From Streptomyces sp. NRRL S-646 (GTDB lineage Bacteria; Actinomycetota; Actinomycetes; Streptomycetales; Streptomycetaceae): a stretch of DNA of 64,000 nt. Made by a program: the position numbers and the translations under genes. Shown here in pieces: positions 26,611 to 35,610 of the stretch. The stretch lies in NCBI RefSeq assembly GCF_000720765.1, contig NZ_JODC01000009.1:186001-250000 (forward strand), written 5' to 3'. Below the pieces are notes generated by a model that did not search any database, was not told the DNA's origin, and saw only the letters and a program-made list of their open reading frames with translations. Position 1 is the first letter of the stretch, and each line of letters starts with the position of its first letter.

Positions 26611-26642
26611 GTGCACCGGGGGTCGTACGACCCCCGGTGCAC
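26611..26642. terminator. 32-bp perfect palindrome between ycnI and sco
   Basis: Perfect dyad with half-site GTGCACCGGGGGTCGT and no loop. It starts 19 bp after the ycnI stop and ends 31 bp before sco. There is no T-run, so it may be an mRNA hairpin that sets relative expression, a factor-independent terminator of the Streptomyces type, or a DNA operator. Confidence 0.6.
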
Positions 26643-26673
26643 ACCGGAGCTCTCACATCTGGGACATTTTTCT

Positions 26674-27327
26674 ATGCGCAAGAAGACGTTCGCCGCGGCC
26701 GCGCTGCTCGCCGCCGCCACCCTGACCCTCTCCGCCTGCGGCAGCGGTGACGACAGCAACTCGCCCGTCGCCGTGGTCTCCGAGGACACGGCGCAGAAGC
26801 CCGCGACCGTTCTCGACAAGCCGTTCGAGAAGCCGGACCTCGTCCTCACCGACACCCAGGGCAAGAAGTACGACTTCCGCAAGGAGACCGCGGGCCGGCC
26901 GACGCTGATCTACTTCGGCTACACCCACTGCCCCGACATCTGCCCGCTGACCATGAACAACCTCGCGGTCGCCAAGAAGCAGCTGCCCAAGGCCGAGCAG
27001 GACAAGCTGCGGGTCGTGTTCGTCACCACCGACCCCCAGCGCGACACCCCGGCCGAGCTCGGCAAGTGGCTCAGGGGCATCGACCCCCAGTTCGTGGGTC
27101 TGAGCGGCGACTTCGCCACCATCCAGGCCGGCGCCCGCACCCTCGGCATCTCCATCGAGCCGACCCACAAGGACAAGAAGACGGGCAAGACGGTCTCGGT
27201 GCACGGCACCCAGGTCATCGCGTTCTCGCCGAAGACCGACGGCGGCTACGTCCTCTACGGCGAGGACACCACCGTCGACGACTACACCAAGGACCTCCCC
27301 AAGCTCATCAAGGGAGAGAACCCGTGA
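26674..27327 (+). CDS. sco: Sco copper chaperone (Sco1/SenC lipoprotein)
   Basis: 217 residues. A lipoprotein signal 'TLTLSACGS' (lipid Cys22) precedes a thioredoxin-fold domain with the Cu-binding motif 'YTHCPDICPL' (Cys86 and Cys90) and the distal His in 'VSVHGTQVIAF'. In S. lividans Sco receives copper from ECuC and delivers it to extracellular cuprous proteins needed for development and to cytochrome oxidase. Start at ATG 26674; no strong ribosome site visible. ecuC follows with a 4-bp overlap. Confidence 0.95.
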   Translation: MRKKTFAAAALLAAATLTLSACGSGDDSNSPVAVVSEDTAQKPATVLDKPFEKPDLVLTDTQGKKYDFRKETAGRPTLIYFGYTHCPDICPLTMNNLAVAKKQLPKAEQDKLRVVFVTTDPQRDTPAELGKWLRGIDPQFVGLSGDFATIQAGARTLGISIEPTHKDKKTGKTVSVHGTQVIAFSPKTDGGYVLYGEDTTVDDYTKDLPKLIKGENP

Positions 27328-27773
27328 GGCGGCTGGCTCCCACGGCCGTGGTGATAACCGGCGCCCTCGCCCTCGCGGGCTGCTCGGGCTCCGACGACGC
27401 GAAGGCCGACCTGTCCGTCAGCTCCTCCTACATGCCCCAGCCCGTGTCCGACATGGCTGCGGGCTTCCTCACCATCGCCAACAAGGGCGGCACCAAGGAC
27501 GAACTGACCTCCGTCACCAGCGACGCCGCGGGCAGCGTGACCGTCCACGAGACGGTCGGGCAGTCCATGGAGGAGGTCAAGTCCCTGGATGTCCCCGCAC
27601 ACGGTCAACTCGTGTTCAAGAGCGGCGGCAATCACCTGATGTTCGAGAACCTGAAGCGCAAGCCGAAGCAGGGCGAGAAAGTGACCCTCGAACTGCACTT
27701 CGCGAAGTCCGGCCCGATCAAGGTTGAGATGCCGGTCAAGTCGGCCACGTACAACCCCGCGACCGGCCACTGA
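27324..27773 (+). CDS. ecuC: ECuC extracellular copper chaperone (PCuAC domain)
   Basis: 149 residues from GTG 27324, overlapping the sco stop (GTGA), with AGGGAGAG upstream. Lipobox 'LALAGCSG' gives lipid Cys20. The PCuAC domain has its copper ligands in 'VTVHETVGQSMEEV' and 'GGNHLMFENL' (His/Met pairs). ECuC captures Cu(I) outside the membrane and hands it to Sco in S. lividans. Gene order sco-ecuC-copCD-dtpA is that of the S. lividans copper cluster. Confidence 0.94.
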   Translation: MRRLAPTAVVITGALALAGCSGSDDAKADLSVSSSYMPQPVSDMAAGFLTIANKGGTKDELTSVTSDAAGSVTVHETVGQSMEEVKSLDVPAHGQLVFKSGGNHLMFENLKRKPKQGEKVTLELHFAKSGPIKVEMPVKSATYNPATGH

Positions 27774-27785
27774 GGGAGGACCACC

Positions 27786-29885
27786 GTGACCCGGACCATC
27801 GCCCCCCGCCGTATGCGGACCCTGGCGCTGCTGTTCCTGGCCGTGTTCGGCGTGCTCATCGCCGGTGCCGGGCCGGCCTCCGCGCACGCCGCGCTGACCG
27901 GCAGCGACCCCACGCAGGGGGTGGTGGTCGACAAGGCACCCAGCCAGGTCACGCTCACCTTCTCCGAGAAGGTCGCCACATCCGACGACTCGCTCCGCGT
28001 CCTCGACCCCAAGGGCAAGCGTGTCGACACCGGCAAACCGTCCAACGTGAGCGGCACGTCGTACGCAGTGCCGCTGCACAGCGGGCTGTCCGACGGCACC
28101 TACACGGTGTCCTGGCAGGTCGTGTCCGCGGACAGCCACCCCGTCGCCGGTGCCTTCACCTTCTCCATCGGCGCCCCCTCCACCACCAGCGTCTCGGTCT
28201 CCGACCGGACGGTGGGCGGCGGGATCGTCGGCTGGCTGTACGGATTCGGCCGGTATGTGTCGTACGCCGGCTTCATCGTGATGGTCGGCGGCGCCGCCTT
28301 CGTGCTCGCCTGCTGGCGGCGCGGCTCCGGCGTACGGGCGCTGCAGCGGCTCGTGGTCTCCGGGTGGCTCGCGCTCACCTCGGCCACCCTCCTGCTGCTG
28401 CTCCTGCGCGGCTCCTACACCAGCTCCGGCAAGGTCGGCGACATCTTCGACCTGAGCCTGCTCGGGCAGGTGCTGCAGACCAAGTCGGGCGCGGCACTGA
28501 TCTCGCGGCTGCTGCTGCTCGCCGCGGCGGCGCTGTTCATCGCGGTGCTCTTCGGCGCCTATGACAAGCGTGAGGCCGAGGAGAAGCGCGACCTGACGTT
28601 CGGACTCGCGATCGGCGGATCCGTGGTGGCCGCCGGGCTCGCGGCGAGCTGGGCCATGGCCGAGCACGCCTCCACCGGGCTCCAGCCGGGCATCGCGATG
28701 CCCGTCGACGTCGTGCATCTGCTGGCCGTGGCCGGCTGGCTCGGCGGCCTGTGCGCGCTCCTCGTGGCGCTGTACCGCTCGGACACCCCGATCGAGGCCC
28801 CGGCAGTACGCCGCTTCTCCCGAGTCGCCTTCGGCAGCGTCCTCGCGCTCGTCGCGACCGGCATCTACCAGTCCTGGCGCCAGCTCGGCTCCTGGTCCGC
28901 GTTCACCGACACGGCGTACGGACAGCTGCTGCTCGTCAAGATCGGGCTCGTCGCGCTGCTCGTCGGCATCGCGTGGATCTCCCGGCGGTGGACGGCACGG
29001 CTGGCGGACACCGCCGTCGAGCAGCCCCACCGCGAAGCAGTGGAGCAGGACACGTCAAAGGGCGACGCCCGGGATACGAGGGAGCCGGCGGCTGCCCGGG
29101 CGGGAGCAGGCTCGGCGAAGACGGCAACGGCGTCCGCCGGCTCCGCTGCCGGCGGAGGAGCGAGGGCCGCTCGCGGCTCCACGGCCGACAGTGGCACCGC
29201 GTCCACCACCGACTCGGAGGCATCCGAGGAGCGGGACGAGTCCAAGACCGCCGACGAGGCTCGGGCCTCCGGTGAATCCGAAGCCCCCGCCGACTCCGAA
29301 CGCGCCGCCCAACTCGCCCGCCAGAAAGCCGCCATGGCCACCGCACGGCAGAAGCGGCAGCGCGACGCCGACCCCGACCGATTCGGCCTACGGCGCTCCG
29401 TCCTCGCCGAGGCGGGCGTCGCCGTCGTCCTGCTCGCCGTCACCACCGTGCTCACGCAGACCGAGCCCGGACGCACGGAACAGGAGGCCAAGGCGGCCAC
29501 CTCGTCGTCCTCGCCCTCCTCCTCGACGGCGGACTCGTCGTCCGGCGCGCTGACCCTGACCATGCCGTTCGACACGGGCGGCACCGACGGCAAGGGGGTC
29601 GTGTCCGTGGACCTCGACCCCGCGCGCGTGGGCGGCAACGACATGCACGTCTACGTTCAGCGGCCCAACGGGCGCGCCTTCGACGTCCCCGAGGTGAAGG
29701 TCGCCTTCACCCTGGAGACCAAGAAGATCGGGCCGCTGCCCGTCAACCCCGACCACATCACCACCGGACACTGGGCGACGAACGGGGTGCAGATCCCCAT
29801 GGCCGGCGACTGGAAGGTCGCCGTGACCGTGCGCACCTCCGACATCGACCAGGTGACCGTCTCCAAGAACGCGCAGATCGGCTGA
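27786..29885 (+). CDS. CopC-CopD fusion copper protein
   Basis: 699 residues from GTG 27786 (GGGAGGA upstream). Signal peptide ends 'PASA', leaving His34 at the mature end of a CopC domain (to ~130; His-brace Cu(II) site). A CopD-type membrane domain with about eight helices follows (about 150-410). Next is a ~120-residue Ala/Ser/Glu-rich cytoplasmic-looking insert, another membrane helix ('LAEAGVAVVLLAVTTVLT') and a C-terminal beta domain of the YtkA/FixH-like type ('GGNDMHVYVQRPNGR'). It probably binds and imports copper for cytoplasmic or membrane use. dtpA follows after 8 bp. Confidence 0.9.
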   Translation: MTRTIAPRRMRTLALLFLAVFGVLIAGAGPASAHAALTGSDPTQGVVVDKAPSQVTLTFSEKVATSDDSLRVLDPKGKRVDTGKPSNVSGTSYAVPLHSGLSDGTYTVSWQVVSADSHPVAGAFTFSIGAPSTTSVSVSDRTVGGGIVGWLYGFGRYVSYAGFIVMVGGAAFVLACWRRGSGVRALQRLVVSGWLALTSATLLLLLLRGSYTSSGKVGDIFDLSLLGQVLQTKSGAALISRLLLLAAAALFIAVLFGAYDKREAEEKRDLTFGLAIGGSVVAAGLAASWAMAEHASTGLQPGIAMPVDVVHLLAVAGWLGGLCALLVALYRSDTPIEAPAVRRFSRVAFGSVLALVATGIYQSWRQLGSWSAFTDTAYGQLLLVKIGLVALLVGIAWISRRWTARLADTAVEQPHREAVEQDTSKGDARDTREPAAARAGAGSAKTATASAGSAAGGGARAARGSTADSGTASTTDSEASEERDESKTADEARASGESEAPADSERAAQLARQKAAMATARQKRQRDADPDRFGLRRSVLAEAGVAVVLLAVTTVLTQTEPGRTEQEAKAATSSSSPSSSTADSSSGALTLTMPFDTGGTDGKGVVSVDLDPARVGGNDMHVYVQRPNGRAFDVPEVKVAFTLETKKIGPLPVNPDHITTGHWATNGVQIPMAGDWKVAVTVRTSDIDQVTVSKNAQIG

Positions 29886-29893
29886 ATCGCACC

Positions 29894-31204
29894 ATGGCTG
29901 ACAAGTCCATTCGGGAGGCCCACACTCCTGACGCAGCTCCAGACGCGGCTCCAGAGGCGGGCGTCTCCGAAAAAGCGCCCTCCAGAGACGGCATTTCGCG
30001 ACGGAAGCTGCTCGGCACCGCCGGTGCCACCGGGTTCGTGCTCGGCGCGGCCGGCGGAGCCGTGGGCTACGCCGCCGCACCCTCCGAAGCCACCCCGCTC
30101 AGCTCAATCGGCTCCAACCGGGTGATGTTTCACGTGAAACACCAGCCCGGCATCACCGAAGGCCTCCAGGCCCGCGGCCACCTCGTCGCCTTCGATCTGA
30201 CCGCAGGCGCGGGCCGCAAGGAGGCTGCCGCACTGCTGCGCCGCTGGTCGGCGACGGCCGAGCGGCTGATGGCGGGCGAGGCGGCAGCACACGACGACAC
30301 GGACGTGGCCCGCGACGCCGGCCCGTCCTCGCTCACCCTCACCTTCGGCTTCGGCCACAGCTTCTTCTCCCGCACCGGCCTGGAGAAGCAGCGGCCCGTC
30401 TCTCTCGACCCCCTGCCCGACTTCTCCTCCGACCACCTCGACAAGGCACGCAGCAACGGCGACCTGTGGGTCCAGATCGGCGCCAACGACGCCCTGGTCG
30501 CCTTCCACGCCCTGCGTGCGATCCAGAAGGACGCGGGCAGCGCGGCCCGTATCCGCTGGCAGATGAACGGCTTCAACCGCACTCCGGGCGCCACCGCCCA
30601 CCCCATGACGGCCCGCAACCTCATGGGCCAGCTGGACGGCACCCGCAACCCCAAGCCGACCGAGTCCGACTTCGACAAACGGATCTTCGTGCCGTCCTCG
30701 GGCTCCAACGATCCCGCCTGGATGGCGAACGGCTCCTACGCCGTCGTACGCCGCATCCGCATGCTCCTCGACGACTGGGAGAAGCTCTCCCTCAAGGCCC
30801 AGGAGAACGTCATCGGGCGCCGAAAGTCCGACGGAGCCCCCCTGTCCGGGGGCACCGAGACGACCGCGATGGACCTGGAGAAGACGGACGCGCAGGGCAA
30901 CTACGTCGTTCCCGGCAACGCCCACGCCCGTATCTCCCGCCCCGACCAGAACGGCGGAGCGGCCATCCTGCGCCGCCCGTTCTCGTACCACGACGGGTTC
31001 GACGCGGACGGTGTCCCCGACGCCGGTCTCCTCTTCGTCTGCTGGCAGGCCGACCCGCTGCGCGGCTTCGTCACCATCCAGCGCAAGCTGGATCGCGGCG
31101 ACGCCCTGTCGAAGTACATCCGCCACGAGGCGAGCGGCCTGTTCGCGGTACCGGGCGGGGCGGCACAGGGCGAGTACGTGGGGCAGCGGCTGCTGGAGGA
31201 GTGA
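29894..31204 (+). CDS. dtpA: DtpA, Tat-exported dye-decolourising haem peroxidase
   Basis: 436 residues. Twin-arginine signal 'ISRRKLLGTAGATGFVLG' (Arg36/37) with an AxA-type end near residue 62. DyP hallmarks are the GxxDG motif 'GQLDGTRN' (Asp248) and the C-terminal 'GLLFVCWQADP'. In S. lividans DtpA works with the copper chaperones in GlxA-dependent morphogenesis and glycan deposition at the hyphal tip. It is last in the copper cluster. The gene contains a parS site that fixes residues MFHVKH (78-83), just after the signal peptide. Confidence 0.95.
   Translation: MADKSIREAHTPDAAPDAAPEAGVSEKAPSRDGISRRKLLGTAGATGFVLGAAGGAVGYAAAPSEATPLSSIGSNRVMFHVKHQPGITEGLQARGHLVAFDLTAGAGRKEAAALLRRWSATAERLMAGEAAAHDDTDVARDAGPSSLTLTFGFGHSFFSRTGLEKQRPVSLDPLPDFSSDHLDKARSNGDLWVQIGANDALVAFHALRAIQKDAGSAARIRWQMNGFNRTPGATAHPMTARNLMGQLDGTRNPKPTESDFDKRIFVPSSGSNDPAWMANGSYAVVRRIRMLLDDWEKLSLKAQENVIGRRKSDGAPLSGGTETTAMDLEKTDAQGNYVVPGNAHARISRPDQNGGAAILRRPFSYHDGFDADGVPDAGLLFVCWQADPLRGFVTIQRKLDRGDALSKYIRHEASGLFAVPGGAAQGEYVGQRLLEE
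30126..30141. promoter_or_regulatory. parS site (ParB-binding) inside dtpA
   Basis: TGTTTCACGTGAAACA matches the 14-bp Streptomyces parS consensus GTTTCACGTGAAAC exactly, with the flanking T/A also symmetric. It is read as ATG-TTT-CAC-GTG-AAA-CAC in dtpA, using TTT and AAA, which are rare codons in this genome. Confidence 0.9.
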
Positions 31205-31217
31205 GGGTCCCGCGCCT

Positions 31218-31253
31218 CAGGAGCCTGCGCGAGCGGCTCCGGTGAGGCTCCTG
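31218..31253 (+). terminator. Hairpin after dtpA
   Basis: CAGGAGCC (31218-31225) and GGCTCCTG (31246-31253) form an 8-bp stem, 13 bp after the dtpA stop. The loop contains a further possible short stem. There is no T-run, so termination is a moderate-confidence inference. Confidence 0.45.
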
Positions 31254-31299
31254 TGAGACGCGTGAGCCGCGTTTGCGTAAGGCCCATTAGGGTGAGGTC

Positions 31300-32232
31300 A
31301 TGCCAGCGAGCTACGCGTATCTCGGCCCCGAGGGCACCTTCACCGAAGTCGCCCTGCGCACCCTTCCCGAAGCGGCCACCCGGCAGCTGATCCCCTACGT
31401 GTCGGTGCAGTCCGCGCTGGACGCGGTCCGCGCAGGCGAGGCCGAGGCCGCCTTCGTGCCGATCGAGAACTCCGTCGAGGGCGGCATCACCACCACCCTC
31501 GACGAGCTGGTCGCGGGCGCCCCCCTGATGATCTACCGCGAGGTGCTGCTGTCGATCACCTTCGCGCTGCTGGTCAGGCCGGGTACGAAGCTCTCCGACG
31601 TCAAGACGGTCTCCGCCCACCCGGCCGCCCAGCCGCAGGTGCGCAACTGGCTCAAGAACAACCTCCCGGACGCCCACTGGGAGTCCGCCGCCTCGAACGC
31701 GGACGCCGCCCGCCTGGTCCAGGAGGGCCAGTACGACGCCGCCTTCGCGGGCGAGTTCGCGGCCGCCCGGTACGGCCTGGAGGCCCTGGAGACCGGGATC
31801 CACGACGCCGAGAACGCGCAGACCCGGTTCGTGCTGGTCGGCCGGCCCGCCCGGCCCGCCGCCCCCACCGGCGCGGACAAGACGTCCGTGGTGCTGTGGC
31901 AGCGCGACGACCACCCCGGCGGCCTGCGCGACCTGCTGGGCGAGTTCGCCACCCGCGGTATCAACCTGATGCTGCTGCAGTCCCGGCCCACCGGTGCCGG
32001 CATCGGCAACTACTGCTTCTGCATCGACGCCGAGGGCCACATCTCCGACCGCCGGGTGGCCGAGACCCTGATGGGACTCAAGCGGATCTGCCTGGAAGTG
32101 CGCTTCCTCGGCTCGTACCCGCGTGCGGACATCGGCGTCGAGGACGTGCGCACACCGCGGCAGGGGACGTCGGACGAGGAGTTCCTCGCAGCCTCGGACT
32201 GGGTCGCGCGCTGCCAGGACGGCCGCTTCTAG
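31300..32232 (+). CDS. pheA: Prephenate dehydratase
   Basis: 310 residues. The catalytic domain starts 'YAYLGPEGTFTEVAL' and includes 'FVPIENSVEGGITTTLDEL' and the active-site-region 'TRFVLVGRPARP'. A C-terminal ACT domain (from ~200, 'HPGGLRDLLGEFATRGINL') carries 'LLQSRPTGAGIGNY', with Gln in place of the usual Glu of the ESRP motif that helps bind phenylalanine. It converts prephenate to phenylpyruvate in phenylalanine synthesis and is normally feedback-inhibited. ATG 31300 follows GGTGAGG. Four DnaA boxes lie downstream, before serS. Confidence 0.95.
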   Translation: MPASYAYLGPEGTFTEVALRTLPEAATRQLIPYVSVQSALDAVRAGEAEAAFVPIENSVEGGITTTLDELVAGAPLMIYREVLLSITFALLVRPGTKLSDVKTVSAHPAAQPQVRNWLKNNLPDAHWESAASNADAARLVQEGQYDAAFAGEFAAARYGLEALETGIHDAENAQTRFVLVGRPARPAAPTGADKTSVVLWQRDDHPGGLRDLLGEFATRGINLMLLQSRPTGAGIGNYCFCIDAEGHISDRRVAETLMGLKRICLEVRFLGSYPRADIGVEDVRTPRQGTSDEEFLAASDWVARCQDGRF

Positions 32233-32776
32233 CCCGTCTGTCCGTCCGGTCCTACCTGCAGATTTTCGTTGTCCACAGAAGTTATCCACAGGCTTGCTTC
32301 TCGACCTGGGGACAAGTCGACACGGAACCATGACTCTGTCGACAAATCCGCCTGCAGACCACTCTCGCGTCCACCAGCGCGCATGTCACCGTTCGTCCAC
32401 CTGTTTCCTTTAGGCAATCCTTTGGAGCGACCCCTTTCCACTCGAAAGTGGTGGTAAATCAGGGTCTGGGGCAGGATTCCTCGGCGTAACCCACCGGTTT
32501 CCGAGTGATCAATTCCGAAATCCACAGACCCTTCGCACAGCCTGTGGATAACTCCTTGGGAGGGGGTGGATCGCTGTGGACAACCAAACCCCAAGTCCCG
32601 CTCCCCGCAAGGGAATCGGGTCAACCGGGCGCCAACCCCCTGCCCCGTTCCAGGGAGTGAGACGCCTTTTGTTGACACTGTGGGCAATTCGCTCATAACG
32701 GAACGTAAGCCGCAATGGACGCCTGTTGGGAATGGTGAGTCGTGGGCCGTATCCCGGCACCGGTAGCCTTGACCGC
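32233..32776. other. pheA-serS intergenic region with four DnaA boxes
   Basis: 544 bp, markedly less GC-rich than its surroundings. DnaA boxes of the Streptomyces type (TTGTCCACA) occur at 32269-32277 (TTGTCCACA) and 32282-32290 (TTATCCACA) on the plus strand. TGTGGATAA (32543-32551) and TGTGGACAA (32575-32583) are the same boxes on the minus strand. Weaker partial matches (e.g. near 32518) lie between. The two pairs face each other. No protein gene is convincing here; serS transcription must start within it. Confidence 0.8.
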
Positions 32777-34054
32777 GTGATTGACCTTCGCCTGCTCCGT
32801 GAGGACCCCGACCGTGTGCGCGCGTCCCAGCGCGCCCGTGGAGAGGACGTCGCGCTCGTCGACGCTCTCCTGTCTGCCGACGAGCGGCGCAGGTCGTCCG
32901 GCGTCCGCTTCGACGAGCTGCGTGCCGAGCAGAAGCAGCTCGGCAAGCTCATCCCCAAGGCCTCCGCGGACGAGAAGGCGGAGCTGCTGAAGAAGGCGAG
33001 CCAGCTCGCCGCCGACGTCAAGGCCGCCGACGCCGAGCGTGACGCCGCCGACACCGAGACGCAGGAGCTGCTCCAGCAGCTCGGCAACCTCGTCCACCCC
33101 GACGTGCCCGTCGGCGGCGAGGAGGACTTCGTCACCCTCGAGACGCACGGCACGATCCGCGACTTCGGCGCCGAGGGCTTCGAGCCCAAGGACCACCTGG
33201 AGCTCGGCACGCTCCTCGGCGCGATCGACGTGGAGCGCGGCGCGAAGGTCTCCGGCTCGCGCTTCTACTTCCTGACGGGTGTCGGCGCCCTGCTCGAACT
33301 CGCGCTCGTCAATGCGGCGATCGCCCAGGCCACCGCGGCCGGCTTCACGCCGATGCTGACGCCCGCCCTGGTCCGCCCCCAGTCGATGGCGGGCACGGGC
33401 TTCCTCGGCCAGGCGGCCCAGGACGTCTACCACCTCGACAAGGACGACCTCTACCTGGTCGGCACCTCCGAGGTCCCCCTCGCTGCGTACCACATGGACG
33501 AGATCCTCGACGCCGACCGTCTGCCCCTGCGTTACGCGGGCTTCTCGCCCTGCTTCCGCCGTGAGGCCGGCTCGCACGGCAAGGACACCCGGGGCATCTT
33601 CCGCGTCCACCAGTTCGACAAGGTCGAGATGTTCTCGTACGTCGCCCCGGAGGACTCGGAGGCCGAGCACCAGCGACTGCTGCAGTGGGAGAAGGAGTGG
33701 CTGACCTCGCTGGAGCTGCCGTTCCGCGTCATCGACGTCGCCTCGGCCGACCTGGGCTCCTCGGCGGCCCGCAAGTTCGACTGCGAGGCGTGGATCCCGA
33801 CGCAGGGCAAGTACCGCGAGCTGACCTCGACCTCGGACTGCACCGAGTTCCAGTCCCGCCGCCTGTCGATCCGCGTCCGTGACGGCAAGCAGGTCAAGCC
33901 GCTCGCGACGCTCAACGGCACGCTGTGCGCCGTGCCGCGCACGATCGTGGCGATCCTGGAGAACCACCAGCAGGCCGACGGCTCGGTGTACGTACCGCCG
34001 GTGCTGCGTCCGTTCCTGGGCGGCCGGGAGGTCCTGGAGCCGGTCGCCAAGTGA
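32777..34054 (+). CDS. serS: Seryl-tRNA synthetase
   Basis: 425 residues starting '[18 protein letters not shown]' at GTG 32777. The N-terminal coiled-coil arm (about 25-105) binds the long variable arm of tRNA-Ser. The class II catalytic core has motif 2 '[18 protein letters not shown]' and motif 3 near '[19 protein letters not shown]'. It charges tRNA-Ser, including the tRNA at 11116. The HAD gene overlaps its stop codon by 4 bp. The longer frame from 32726 is not supported by homology. Confidence 0.97.
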   Translation: MIDLRLLREDPDRVRASQRARGEDVALVDALLSADERRRSSGVRFDELRAEQKQLGKLIPKASADEKAELLKKASQLAADVKAADAERDAADTETQELLQQLGNLVHPDVPVGGEEDFVTLETHGTIRDFGAEGFEPKDHLELGTLLGAIDVERGAKVSGSRFYFLTGVGALLELALVNAAIAQATAAGFTPMLTPALVRPQSMAGTGFLGQAAQDVYHLDKDDLYLVGTSEVPLAAYHMDEILDADRLPLRYAGFSPCFRREAGSHGKDTRGIFRVHQFDKVEMFSYVAPEDSEAEHQRLLQWEKEWLTSLELPFRVIDVASADLGSSAARKFDCEAWIPTQGKYRELTSTSDCTEFQSRRLSIRVRDGKQVKPLATLNGTLCAVPRTIVAILENHQQADGSVYVPPVLRPFLGGREVLEPVAK

Positions 34055-34869
34055 GCGAGGCGTCCGCGACCCGGGAATTCCCGTACAGACTCATCGCGAC
34101 CGACCTCGACGGAACGCTCCTGCGCTCCGACGAGTCGGTCTCGCAGCGCACCCGTGACGCGCTCGCCTCGGCCACCGGGGCGGGCGCCGCTCACATCGTC
34201 GTCACCGGCCGCGCGGTCCCCTGGACCCGGCACATCCTCGACGACCTCGGCTACGAGGGCCTCGCGGTCTGCGGCCAGGGCGCGCAGGTGTACGACGCCG
34301 GGGAGCACCGTCTGCTGACGTCGGTGACCCTGGACCGGCAGCTGGCAGGCGTGGCCCTGGCCAAGATCGAGGCGGAGGTCGGCCCGCTGCACCTGGCGGC
34401 GAGCCGTGACGGCCTGGACGGCGACGTGCTGGTGGGGCCGGGGTACGCGCTCACCGGCGAGCTTCCCGTGACGCCGTTCACGGACGCGTCCGACCTCTGG
34501 TCGGCCCCGCTGAACAAGATCTACATACAGCACCCGGAGCTGTCCGACGACGAGCTCGCCGAGGCTGCGCGCGAGGCCGCGGGCGGCTTCGTCACGGTCG
34601 CGATGGCGGGCGAGGGCATCGTGGAGCTGCTGCCGCTGGGTCTGTCCAAGGCCACGGGCCTGTCGCTGGCGGCCCGCCGTCTGGGCATCAAGGCGGCGGA
34701 AACGATCGCCTTCGGCGACATGCCCAACGACATCCCGATGTTCGCCTGGGCGGCGCGGGGCGTGGCGATGGCCAACGCCCACGAGGAGCTGAAGGCAGTG
34801 GCGGACGAGGTGACGTCCTCCAACGAGGAGGACGGGATCGCGGTGGTGCTGGAGCAATTGCTGCCGTAG
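34051..34869 (+). CDS. HAD-superfamily (Cof-type) phosphatase
   Basis: 272 residues. Motif I is '[18 protein letters not shown]', motif II 'HIVVTGR', motif III Lys in '[15 protein letters not shown]' and motif IV '[16 protein letters not shown]'; the Cof-type (C2B) cap lies between. Hydrolyses small phosphorylated metabolites such as sugar phosphates or flavin nucleotides. GTG 34051 overlaps the serS stop (GTGA), so it is translationally coupled to serS. A close relative with the same motifs is encoded at 44796. Confidence 0.92.
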   Translation: MSEASATREFPYRLIATDLDGTLLRSDESVSQRTRDALASATGAGAAHIVVTGRAVPWTRHILDDLGYEGLAVCGQGAQVYDAGEHRLLTSVTLDRQLAGVALAKIEAEVGPLHLAASRDGLDGDVLVGPGYALTGELPVTPFTDASDLWSAPLNKIYIQHPELSDDELAEAAREAAGGFVTVAMAGEGIVELLPLGLSKATGLSLAARRLGIKAAETIAFGDMPNDIPMFAWAARGVAMANAHEELKAVADEVTSSNEEDGIAVVLEQLLP

Positions 34870-35306
34870 CAGCGACGTCCGACGTCCGTGGCTGCGGGCA
34901 GTCGTGCCGCTGGGGCGGCACGGGTGGGCGCAGCGGCACCTCGCGGCGCCGAGTTGCGCGGCCGACCCGGCCACCCCAGCGGAGGGTGCCCCCTTGCGGC
35001 GGGGGCGACGTGGGTGGGCGGCCCACGCGAGAGCGACATCGCGTGCTCGAAGCGGCCGCCCCGGGCAGCTCCCCGTGCGGAGCGGGTTCGACGGTGGGGT
35101 AACTACACCGGAACCCGCCGCGGGCTGCCCTGTCGGGAGCTGGACGTACTGTCGTGCATGGACATCGCCCGGCTCCTCTCCCAGAACGTGGCGCCGGAGC
35201 AGCACCCGACAGATCGGGCGTCCGGCGGCGTGGACACAACCACTGTGCCTGTCGGACGAGTTGGACGCCACTGAATAAAACGACCGGGGCTACGGCCCTA
35301 CGGGGA
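34870..35306. other. Intergenic region with palindromic repeat, no firm gene
   Basis: 437 bp after the HAD gene, before a convergent small gene. The first part holds the stem-loop element at 34890-34935 and another short inverted repeat around 35021-35033 (GTGGGCGGCCCAC). A 38-codon frame starting ATG 35158 ('MDIARLLSQNVAPEQ') has no nearby ribosome site and is not called. The rest shows no clear feature. Confidence 0.5.
34890..34935. repeat. Nested stem-loop repeat element
   Basis: An outer stem GCTGCG (34891-34896)/CGCAGC (34929-34934) encloses an inner perfect hairpin GTGCCGC-TGGG-GCGGCAC (34904-34921). It resembles intergenic repeats that recur many times in Streptomyces genomes (recognised from memory). 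Possibly acts as a 3' terminator for serS-HAD. Confidence 0.55.
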
Positions 35307-35507
35307 TCAGTGCCGCCGCCACCTGCGTCGGCGCGCCTTGCTGAAGAACCAGCCCGCAGGCGGCTCTTCGGAGCGCCAGGGCTGCGGCTCGGGCTCCTCG
35401 TTGCGCCAGCGTGCGGCGAGCATGCGGGCACGGGCAGACGGCTCGGAGGTCTCGGCGCCCCGTATGAAGTCCTCGTCCAGGACCAGTTCGTCCCAGTCGT
35501 CTGCCAT
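35307..35507 (-). CDS. Small conserved hypothetical protein
   Basis: 66 residues. The N-terminal half is acidic ('MADDWDELVLDEDFIRGAE'); the C-terminus is aromatic and strongly basic ('GWFFSKARRRRWRRH'). AGAGGAA precedes ATG 35507 at a proper distance, supporting a real gene. The charge asymmetry suggests a nucleic-acid or membrane-surface contact at the tail, but no family is recognised. It lies downstream of the ABC operon on the same strand. Confidence 0.75.
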   Translation of the reverse strand: MADDWDELVLDEDFIRGAETSEPSARARMLAARWRNEEPEPQPWRSEEPPAGWFFSKARRRRWRRH

Positions 35508-35610
35508 TCCCGTTCCTCTCAGTCGTGCATCCCCGGGTGCCTCAGTCGTACATCCCCATTTGCCCAGTCTGACCGGACAGAGGTGAAGTCCCCGTCAAGG
35601 TCAGGACTTG

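Noticed and set aside
35158..35274. Small 38-residue open frame
   Set aside because: No ribosome site near the ATG, no family resemblance and only a short frame in an intergenic region.
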